Source: an uncultured Clostridia bacterium (GTDB lineage: Bacteria > Bacillota > Clostridia > Oscillospirales > CAG-272). Taken from it: 11,561 nt of DNA. A program made the translations under genes and the position numbers. Below the pieces are notes generated by a model. It had not been told where the DNA came from and made no database searches. It saw nothing but the letters and a program-made list of their open reading frames with translations. The stretch lies in assembly GCA_945485605.1 (NCBI GenBank), contig CALYSG010000050.1, positions 1 to 11,561 of the forward strand, read 5' to 3'. Positions 6,167-11,561 of this stretch are shown one piece after another; position 1 is the first letter of the stretch; every line of letters begins with the position of its first letter.

Positions 6167-6841
6167 TTATTTCTCGATGACTCTTGTATTGTAGAGCTCT
6201 TTCAGCTCGGATATCGGTTTGCCCATAAGACCTTCGATGAGCTCCTTGAAGTCCCCGTTGTTGATCTCCTTAACTCTATTTTCAAGATGTTCGCTTTTAG
6301 GGGCAAGATACTTGCCCGTAAGGCGTCTTGAAAGGAGGGCGACCTGCGGATGAGTGATACCGGCGGGGCATCTTGAAGAGCAGATGCCGCACATAACGCA
6401 GTCAAAGGATTCTTCTGCGCACTTCTTGAAATCTCCGCGCTGGGCGTAGGCTATGTATTGCATAACGTTTAGCCCCTGAGGACACGCCTTTGTGCAGGCA
6501 TTGCAACCTATGCAGCTGTAAATTTCGGGGTAGAGCTGCATCATGACAGCCTGTTCGGGTTTGACCTTTTCAATGTCGTAGACCTGCTTTATGAGAGGGA
6601 AGAAGGGCAGGGTCGCGACATACATATTGTCCTGCACCTGAGTCTGACAGGCGAGGCAGACCTTCAGTTCACGTTCGCCCTTGATCCTGTAAATGGTGGC
6701 ACAGGCTCCGCAGAAGCCGCAGCGGCATCCGCATCCGCGAACGAGCTGATAGCCGGAGTATTCCATAGCTCCCATAATAGTGAGGTTTGAGGGGACAACA
6801 TACTTTTTACCCATAAGGTAAACATTAACCATATCTTGCAT
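6167..6841 (-). CDS. Iron-sulfur protein: FrdB-like [2Fe-2S] domain plus HdrC-like 2x[4Fe-4S] domain
   Basis: This is the presumed electron donor to the adjacent flavoprotein. Residues 1-75 form a plant-type ferredoxin domain with an FrdB-like spacing of ligands: Cys39, Cys44, Cys47 (CRCGFCGAC) and Cys65 in LACQTQV. Residues about 105-165 carry two full [4Fe-4S] motifs, CIGCNACTKACPQG (110-123) and CVMCGICSSRCPAG (148-161), separated by an HdrC-like helical segment. Classic FrdB has [2Fe-2S], [4Fe-4S] and [3Fe-4S]; here the last site keeps all four cysteines of the CxxCxxCxxxCP motif, as in HdrC. The layout matches the N-terminal half of methanogen thiol:fumarate reductase TfrB without its CCG (HdrB-like) domains. 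A strong AAGGAG lies 8 nt before the ATG, in a 15-bp gap after the FlxA-like gene. Its role as a bridge from HdrA to the flavoprotein is inferred. Confidence 0.87.
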   Translation of the reverse strand: MQDMVNVYLMGKKYVVPSNLTIMGAMEYSGYQLVRGCGCRCGFCGACATIYRIKGERELKVCLACQTQVQDNMYVATLPFFPLIKQVYDIEKVKPEQAVMMQLYPEIYSCIGCNACTKACPQGLNVMQYIAYAQRGDFKKCAEESFDCVMCGICSSRCPAGITHPQVALLSRRLTGKYLAPKSEHLENRVKEINNGDFKELIEGLMGKPISELKELYNTRVIEK

Positions 6842-6856
6842 TTTTGATACTCCTTA

Positions 6857-7684
6857 TCAATATTCGTCCGGCAGCTCGCTGAGCTGATCAAGACGGAATA
6901 CCGGACCGTCGTGGCAAACGTATTTGTTGCCAATGTTGCATCTGCCGCATTTACCGACGCCGCACTTCATTCTCATTTCCATAGTGGTGTAGATCTGTGA
7001 CTTTTCAAAACCGAGAGTCGTGAGTCCGGCAAGCGTAAATTTAATCATTATTGGAGGACCGCAGATAATGACTGTCCTCGTTTTATCAAAACCGAGCTCG
7101 GTGACATAGTTCGGAACAAAGCCGACGTGACCGTTCCACCCTTCCTGCGGGCGGTCGATAGTGAGGTAGACATTCATATCCTCTTCCTTCTGCCACTCGG
7201 ATATGATCTCCTGATAATCGACGAGATCGTCCATAGAGCGTGCGCCGTAAACTACATCAATGTGTCTGTAATTTTCTCGGTTCGCACGGCAATAGTTTAT
7301 GACCGAGCGGAGAGGAGCGAGCCCTATACCTCCGGCGACGAAGAGCAGATCCTTGTCGACAAAGTCGGTGTCGACCGGGAAGCTGTTGCCGTAAGGTCCT
7401 CTTATGCAGATTTCCTGACCCGGTTCGATCATGTGTAACCATGATGTGAGACAACCGCACTTCTTGATCGAGAATTCAAGGTATTCCTTAACCGTAGGTG
7501 ACGAGGTGATAGAGAACATAGCCTCACCGACTCCGGGTATCGAGAGCATGGCGCATTGACCGGGCTTGTGATCGAAGGGCTTCTTGCCGTCCTGAGTAAC
7601 GACGCGGAAGGTCTTCACATCCGGCGTATCGGTGCGTATGTCGGTGACAACGGCAACCGACGGGATAAGCGTGTCGTTAATCAT
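6857..7684 (-). CDS. flxA: FlxA/AsrB-type FAD and NAD(P)H-binding oxidoreductase subunit
   Basis: This ferredoxin-NADP reductase-like protein of 275 residues is of the kind found as hydrogenase gamma subunit, sulfite reductase AsrB, dihydroorotate dehydrogenase PyrK and FlxA. The FAD domain contains MFSITSSP (56-63) and RGPYGNSFP (95-103); the pyridine nucleotide domain has LFVAGGIGLAPLRSV (114-128) and VIICGPPIMI (205-214). A C-terminal [2Fe-2S] site is formed by Cys241, Cys246, Cys249 and Cys257 (MKCGVGKCGRCNIG with YVCHDGP). It is the probable entry point for electrons from NADH or NADPH; the sequence does not tell me which. The ATG overlaps the preceding stop as ATGA and has GGAGGTG 9 nt upstream. 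In this operon of iron-sulfur carriers the FlxA role is more likely than sulfite reduction, because no AsrC-type siroheme subunit is present. Confidence 0.85.
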   Translation of the reverse strand: MINDTLIPSVAVVTDIRTDTPDVKTFRVVTQDGKKPFDHKPGQCAMLSIPGVGEAMFSITSSPTVKEYLEFSIKKCGCLTSWLHMIEPGQEICIRGPYGNSFPVDTDFVDKDLLFVAGGIGLAPLRSVINYCRANRENYRHIDVVYGARSMDDLVDYQEIISEWQKEEDMNVYLTIDRPQEGWNGHVGFVPNYVTELGFDKTRTVIICGPPIMIKFTLAGLTTLGFEKSQIYTTMEMRMKCGVGKCGRCNIGNKYVCHDGPVFRLDQLSELPDEY

Positions 7685-8703
7685 TTCGCGTCACCTCCGA
7701 GGCTCTTCATAACTTTTACAATATTCATTGAGACAGGGCATTTTCTGAGGCATCTTCCGCATCCGACACAGCCGTAAACCCCGTCATTGTTCATCGGGAA
7801 GTAAACGAGCTTGTGCATAAATCTCTGTCGGAAGCGTTCAAGCTGTGTCAGCCTCGGCGTTCCGGATGCCATCATTGTGAAATCGGAATACATACAGCTG
7901 TCCCAGCATCTGAAGCGTTCGATACCTTTTCCGGTATTGAAATCCTTTATGTCATAGCACTGGCAGGTCGGGCAGACGAAGGTGCAGGTCCCGCAACCGA
8001 TGCACGAGCGGTAGAGCTCCTTCCACTTTTCCGAATTGAAGACCGAGAGCTGTTCTCCCGTGAAGTCATCGGGCTTGAGGTTCGAGAGCGGAAGCTCATT
8101 CATTACTGCTTTGACCTCGGCCTTGACCGTGTCGGCGGCGTTCTCATCACACTCTGTGAGCAGATCTTTGAGTGCGTATACGAGCTTTTCACCCTTTTCG
8201 GTCAGCGACTTTAGGTAAAGATTTTCTTTATCCTTCCAGCAGGATATATCGCCGGCCGGGTCGGAAGGATCGATGCCGAAAGAGGTGCAGAAGCAGGTCT
8301 CGTCGGGTCTGTTGCAGGCAAGAGTCATGACCGTTCCGTGATCGCGGTTGGTTTTGTAGTAGCTGTCAACCGGATCTGACAGGAATACTCTGTCAAGTAT
8401 TCCGAACGAAGCCGCATCGCATGCGCGTACACCGAAAACAACGAAGTCCTCGGTTTCTTTTCTTGTGTCGATGACCTCGATCTTTTTTCCCTCGGTTCGG
8501 AAACTCACGAGATCCTGTACCTGCGGAAAGAAGAGTCCCTTTGCCGAGCGGAAAGTGTTGAGATTATCGGAGAGCTTCACTCCCTCTTTCCATTCGGTGA
8601 AATATGACTGACCGTCCTCGCGGTCGGCGGGGATATAGAGCTTTTCGACAGCCGATATCGCCGCGAAGAGATTGTCAATTGAATCAAGAGATATTCTGTA
8701 CAT
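7681..8703 (-). CDS. FlxB/AsrA-type double [4Fe-4S] electron-transfer subunit
   Basis: This 340-residue protein belongs to the group of 4Fe-4S dicluster subunits that includes AsrA and the beta subunits of soluble sulfhydrogenases. The N-terminal domain has the group's GVRACDAASF (91-100; usually GVRPCD) and a cysteine patch with Cys130, Cys137 and Cys139 (CFCTSFG) that may bind a further cluster. Two ferredoxin motifs follow: CIGCGTCTFVCPTCQC (234-249) and CVGCGRCLRKCPVSMN (312-327). It would pass electrons from the FlxA-like flavoprotein toward the MvhD/HdrA side. It starts 2 bp after the upstream stop, with AGGGGG about 11 nt before the ATG, and overlaps the FlxA-like start by 4 bp. The family assignment is secure; the name FlxB, as opposed to FlxC, rests on gene order and on resemblance to AsrA. 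Confidence 0.82.
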   Translation of the reverse strand: MYRISLDSIDNLFAAISAVEKLYIPADREDGQSYFTEWKEGVKLSDNLNTFRSAKGLFFPQVQDLVSFRTEGKKIEVIDTRKETEDFVVFGVRACDAASFGILDRVFLSDPVDSYYKTNRDHGTVMTLACNRPDETCFCTSFGIDPSDPAGDISCWKDKENLYLKSLTEKGEKLVYALKDLLTECDENAADTVKAEVKAVMNELPLSNLKPDDFTGEQLSVFNSEKWKELYRSCIGCGTCTFVCPTCQCYDIKDFNTGKGIERFRCWDSCMYSDFTMMASGTPRLTQLERFRQRFMHKLVYFPMNNDGVYGCVGCGRCLRKCPVSMNIVKVMKSLGGDAK

Positions 8704-8705
8704 TG

Positions 8706-9677
8706 TCAGCCGTTCCCCCTTTCATTGACGATAGAGGGATTCGCGTCATCCTGCGTGAAGTTCACGAGCGGACCGCGTTCATTGACCTCGGCACCCGCCT
8801 GATAATCGCCGTAAAGCTCATTAATATCCTTAATAAACTTGCGGTTGAGCAGATGGAGCGGAATGTGTGCGGGGCAGACACGCGAGCATTCTCCGCAGTC
8901 TGTGCAACGTCCCGCCACATGGAAAGCGCGGATTATATGGAACATATTTTCTTCAAACGTGTCGGCGGCAGCCTTGTTTTCAAAGCCCGACGAGGCGTTA
9001 TCGAAAATGCACTTTTCACAGGTGCAGGCGGGGCAGACATTTCGACAGGCATTGCAACGTATGCATCGCGAAAGCTCTCCGCGCCAGAACTCGAATCTTT
9101 CGTCGGGCGTCATCTTCTCGAGCTTTTCGACCATATCGAAGCGGTTCGAATCAAGCACTTCGCCGTCCTTACCCATAAGCTCGTCGTAGACGACGTGGTG
9201 GCGGCTCTTGCAGCTTGAGCATCTCTCTGCGATAACATCGGAAAGCGTAAATTCACGGTCACCGTATACCGTGCTGACGGTAACCTTGTCGCCGGCAGAC
9301 GAGATTGACTTTATTCCCGATGCTCCGGCTTCACGGATACGGTTGATGTCAGCCATTCCGTTGCACTCAACCCCTATAATGTAAAAATTCTCACGCTTTA
9401 CTCTGTGCTCGGCAAGAAGCTGATTGAAGCTGTAAGTATCACAGGGCTTGAGGAATGCGAGGACCTTTCCGCCCTTTGCTGTCTCGCTCACAAGATACTT
9501 TGAAAGGTTTGCACCGCAGAAAAGGTCAAATACGAACCTGCTTTTGAGGTCCTCGGCATCATTGAAGACCGCGGGAGTAACGTCGTAGACGAATTCGCCG
9601 CGTTCCCAGCCGATGACGCGGTCGACGCTTCCGTTTGCGAGCAACTCGCAGGCACGTGAAATCATTTGTTCGCGCAT
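8706..9677 (-). CDS. FlxC-type double [4Fe-4S] protein with FrhB-like N-terminal domain
   Basis: The N-terminal half (about 1-165) resembles the FrhB/FdhB-type domain. It has LKPCDTYSFNQLL (76-88) and IIGVECNGMAD (100-110), where related proteins place conserved cysteines around a flavin or cluster, followed by a CSSCKSRHH site (153-161). The C-terminal half carries CIRCNACRNVCPACTCEKC (205-223) and CTDCGECSRVCPAHIP (258-273), two [4Fe-4S] ferredoxin motifs. The tail beyond residue 295 looks disordered. Role: electron carrier between the FlxB-like and MvhD-like subunits, inferred from its place in the operon. The ATG at 9677 is preferred over the in-frame Met5 because GGAGGA lies 6 nt before it; it overlaps the MvhD-like gene by 16 bp. 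Whether the N-terminal domain binds a flavin cannot be told from sequence. Confidence 0.8.
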   Translation of the reverse strand: MREQMISRACELLANGSVDRVIGWERGEFVYDVTPAVFNDAEDLKSRFVFDLFCGANLSKYLVSETAKGGKVLAFLKPCDTYSFNQLLAEHRVKRENFYIIGVECNGMADINRIREAGASGIKSISSAGDKVTVSTVYGDREFTLSDVIAERCSSCKSRHHVVYDELMGKDGEVLDSNRFDMVEKLEKMTPDERFEFWRGELSRCIRCNACRNVCPACTCEKCIFDNASSGFENKAAADTFEENMFHIIRAFHVAGRCTDCGECSRVCPAHIPLHLLNRKFIKDINELYGDYQAGAEVNERGPLVNFTQDDANPSIVNERGNG

Positions 9678-10105
9678 CGCAGATCCTCCAGTCTCTTGTT
9701 TTCACCGAGCTTTGTGACGGTGGAAACGAAGTCGTTCATTGTTTCGGCAAACTTGTTGCCCTCGGCAGCGGAAACCCACTCGACTCTCGTTCTGCCTCTT
9801 TCGATACCGAGGTAGTCGAGCATCGAGAAGAGAAGTGTCATGCGCCTTCTGGCATAGTAGTTTCCGGTCGTGTAGTGGCAGTCACCGGGGTGGCAGCCGC
9901 AGATTATCACTCCGTCGGCACCGCGCTGGAAAGCACGAAGCACAAAGAGCGGGTTTACGCGGCAGGAGCAGGGAACGCGGATGATCTTTATATCCGCGGG
10001 GTACTGAAGCCTGTTCGTTCCGGCGAGATCGGCACCGGCGTAGGAGCACCAGTTGCAACAGAACGCGACGATCTTAGGCTTGAATTCGTTTTCATTCATC
10101 GGCAT
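9662..10105 (-). CDS. flxD: MvhD/FlxD-type [2Fe-2S] protein, HdrA partner
   Basis: This small protein of the MvhD family (147 residues) in known complexes delivers electrons from a hydrogenase, formate dehydrogenase or FlxABC module to HdrA. The family's cysteine pattern is clear: Cys16, Cys17 and Cys20 in AFCCNWCSYAGADLAG, Cys46 and Cys48 in VPCSCRVNPLFVLRAF, and Cys69, Cys71 and Cys76 in GADGVIICGCHPGDCHY. In a methanogen or sulfate reducer MvhD sits directly beside HdrA, and here it overlaps the hdrA stop by 10 bp. GGAGG lies 10 nt before ATG 10105; an in-frame Met3 at 10099 would make a 4-bp ATGA overlap and cannot be excluded. No hydrogenase large or small subunit follows, so the donor is most likely the FlxA-like protein downstream. 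Confidence 0.88.
   Translation of the reverse strand: MPMNENEFKPKIVAFCCNWCSYAGADLAGTNRLQYPADIKIIRVPCSCRVNPLFVLRAFQRGADGVIICGCHPGDCHYTTGNYYARRRMTLLFSMLDYLGIERGRTRVEWVSAAEGNKFAETMNDFVSTVTKLGENKRLEDLRCANK
9684..9689 (-). promoter_or_regulatory. Ribosome binding site that decides the start of the FlxC-type gene
   Basis: GGAGGA on the minus strand is 6 nt before ATG 9677. The alternative in-frame ATG at 9665 would give an ATGA overlap with the upstream stop but would lie 18 nt from this site. Confidence 0.75.
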
Positions 10106-11561
10106 ATAGCATCGACCTCCGCCAGAATTTGTTTATTGGAGAAGCCCGAAAGATCCATAGCCCCCGACGGGCAGGCGACGGTGCAGGCACCGCAGCCCTG
10201 ACATACGGCGGGGTTTACGCTGGAAACCCGGCGTATCTTCGTCGTGCGATCGGGCATTCTGAATTCCTTTTCGACATAGGTTATCGCGCCGTAAGGACAT
10301 ACCTTCTCACACTGCGAGCACCCGTTGCAGAGAAGTTCGTCCGAGTGCGCAACGCAGGGATTGCAGGTAAGACTGTCGTGAACGAGAAGCCCTATGACCT
10401 TCGACGCTGCGGCACCCGCCTGAGCAACCGTTTCGGGGATATCCTTCGGTCCTTGGCACGCACCCGAAAGGAATATTCCGGCGGTCGGGCTTTCGACCGG
10501 GCGGAGCTTCGGGTGAGCCTCGGTAAAGAAGTCGTTCGTGTCCATACTCGCGGCGAGCATACCTGCGAGCGGACGTGCGGTTTTGTCGGGTTCTATCGCT
10601 GCGGCAAGGACTACCATGTCTGCATCAATATGAAGCTGCTTGCCGGCAAGAAGATCTGATGCCTGAACCTTAAGCACACCGTTATCCGGAACGACCTTAC
10701 CTACCATTCCCTTGACATAGTGAACGCCATACTGTTCGACGGCACGGCGCTGGAATTCATCAAAGTTCTTTCCGGGCGTACGGACGTCGATATAGAATAC
10801 ATAGACGTCTGTGTCGGGATATTTTTCACGGGTCAGCATGGCGTGCTTTGCCGTATACATACAACAGATCTTCGAGCAGTAGGACTTTCCGCCTTTTGTC
10901 GAATTACACTCACGTGAGCCTACGCACTGCACGAAAACAATCGTTTTCGGATGTTTTCCGTCGGAAGGTCTGAGAAGAGTGCCTCCCGTCGGTCCCGCGG
11001 CGTTCATGAGACGCTCGAACTCGAGAGACGTCACAACATCGGGGCTCTGAGAGTAGGCAAATTCGTCGTATTTGTCGATCTTTATAGGTTCAAAGCCGGT
11101 AGCAACTACGATAGCACCGTACTGTTCCTCGACGAATTCGTCCTTGGCATGATAATCAATGGCACCGGCGGCGCAGACCTTTGAGCATACGCCGCATTTG
11201 CCGTTTTTAAGCATATTGCAGTAATCGGGATCGATAACGGCGACCTTCGGAACTGCCTGAGCGAAGGGGATGTATATCGCACGGCGGTTGTCCATGCCGA
11301 GGTTAAATTCATTAGGTACCTTTTTCTGCGGGCACTTTTCGGTGCAGAGTCCGCAACCGGTACAGACATCCTCTTTTACATAGCGGGCCTTGCACTTGAT
11401 TTTGACCTTGAAGTTACCGACAAAGCCCTTTACCTCGCTGACCTCGCTGTATGAGTAGATCCTGATGTTTTCATGCTGCGCCGCTTCGACCATTTTCGGA
11501 GTGAGTATACACGCCGCACAGTCGAGAGTCGGGAAGGTCTTGTCGAGCTGAGCCATCTTTC
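10096..11561 (-). CDS. hdrA: HdrA-type FAD/iron-sulfur subunit (5' partial, N-terminus beyond window)
   Basis: HdrA holds the FAD thought to split electron pairs in heterodisulfide reductase-type complexes. The first ATG in this frame (11556) is not a start: MAQLDKTFPTLDCAACILTP is an internal HdrA block that normally follows the Rossmann FAD motif and a GGK/GGH sequence. The frame stays open, with a Lys codon and a partial codon compatible with Gly, to the window edge. About 160 or more N-terminal residues are missing. Visible features, numbered from that Met: [4Fe-4S] motif CTGCGLCTEKCP (65-76); a second with Cys113, Cys121, Cys124 and Cys128; the HdrA block FVQCVGSRECN with YCSKICCMYTAKHA (208-238); the FAD-contacting FLSGACQGPKDIPETVAQAG (362-381); and two C-terminal ferredoxin motifs, CNGCSQCEKVCP (410-421) and CQGCGACTVACP (452-463). 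It is the first gene visible in the operon, so the promoter lies outside. Confidence 0.93.
   Translation of the reverse strand, partial: KMAQLDKTFPTLDCAACILTPKMVEAAQHENIRIYSYSEVSEVKGFVGNFKVKIKCKARYVKEDVCTGCGLCTEKCPQKKVPNEFNLGMDNRRAIYIPFAQAVPKVAVIDPDYCNMLKNGKCGVCSKVCAAGAIDYHAKDEFVEEQYGAIVVATGFEPIKIDKYDEFAYSQSPDVVTSLEFERLMNAAGPTGGTLLRPSDGKHPKTIVFVQCVGSRECNSTKGGKSYCSKICCMYTAKHAMLTREKYPDTDVYVFYIDVRTPGKNFDEFQRRAVEQYGVHYVKGMVGKVVPDNGVLKVQASDLLAGKQLHIDADMVVLAAAIEPDKTARPLAGMLAASMDTNDFFTEAHPKLRPVESPTAGIFLSGACQGPKDIPETVAQAGAAASKVIGLLVHDSLTCNPCVAHSDELLCNGCSQCEKVCPYGAITYVEKEFRMPDRTTKIRRVSSVNPAVCQGCGACTVACPSGAMDLSGFSNKQILAEVDAICR
10116..10120 (-). promoter_or_regulatory. Ribosome binding site for the MvhD-type gene, inside the hdrA 3' end
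   Basis: GGAGG on the minus strand is 10 nt from ATG 10105 and 16 nt from the alternative ATG 10099. It supports the longer form and translation coupled to the end of hdrA. Confidence 0.6.

Noticed and set aside
6857..8703. Anaerobic sulfite reductase AsrAB
   Set aside because: The two proteins resemble AsrA and AsrB, but no AsrC siroheme subunit is present and the genes are embedded in an HdrA/MvhD operon.
11554..11556. ATG on the minus strand as the start of hdrA
   Set aside because: The sequence after it is an internal HdrA block that follows the FAD-binding Rossmann region in full-length proteins, and the frame remains open to the window edge. The gene is therefore 5' partial.

Overview
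The window looks like a chromosomal segment of an anaerobic, low-to-mid GC Gram-positive bacterium, most likely a Clostridia-class Bacillota. The grounds are strong GGAGG-type ribosome binding sites, a lipoprotein-secreted beta-helix protein, an oxygen-sensitive set of flavin and iron-sulfur proteins, and ends typical of IS3-family elements. No rRNA or tRNA is visible, so the lineage cannot be fixed more finely.

Left part (1-3112, + strand): the 3' end of an unidentified gene with a C-terminal hydrophobic segment, then tadA (tRNA A34 deaminase), then a 798-residue secreted lipoprotein with a pectin-lyase-like beta-helix. Both junctions are ATGA stop/start overlaps, so the three genes are probably read together.

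Convergence point (3113-3307): this is the only non-coding gap of note. Two 18-base arms of a bidirectional rho-independent terminator are split by a 138-bp element. The element has imperfect 25-bp terminal inverted repeats beginning TG and ending CA, and it is flanked by a 3-bp direct repeat GAT. Removing it restores a hairpin with a GAT triloop. It reads as a non-autonomous IS3/IS150-type derivative (MITE) that landed in the loop of the terminator.

Right part (3308-11561, - strand): one compact operon. In transcription order it holds an HdrA-type flavin/iron-sulfur protein (its N-terminus lies beyond the window), an MvhD/FlxD-type [2Fe-2S] protein, two double-[4Fe-4S] proteins of FlxC/FlxB type, an FlxA-type FAD/NAD(P)H reductase, a [2Fe-2S]+2x[4Fe-4S] protein combining FrdB-like and HdrC-like parts, a soluble fumarate-reductase-type flavoprotein, and a transporter of the aspartate:alanine exchanger (AAE) family. 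Gaps are at most 18 bp and several genes overlap.

Working model (inference): NAD(P)H electrons enter at the FlxA-like protein, pass through the two iron-sulfur proteins and the MvhD-like protein to HdrA, and leave through the HdrC-like iron-sulfur protein to the fumarate reductase flavoprotein. HdrA could bifurcate electrons, reducing ferredoxin with the second branch. The window has no HdrB, no HdrC gene of the normal kind and no membrane anchor for fumarate reductase, so a soluble fumarate reductase appears to take the place of HdrBC. The AAE transporter would then move the C4-dicarboxylate, for example as a succinate exporter or an exchanger.
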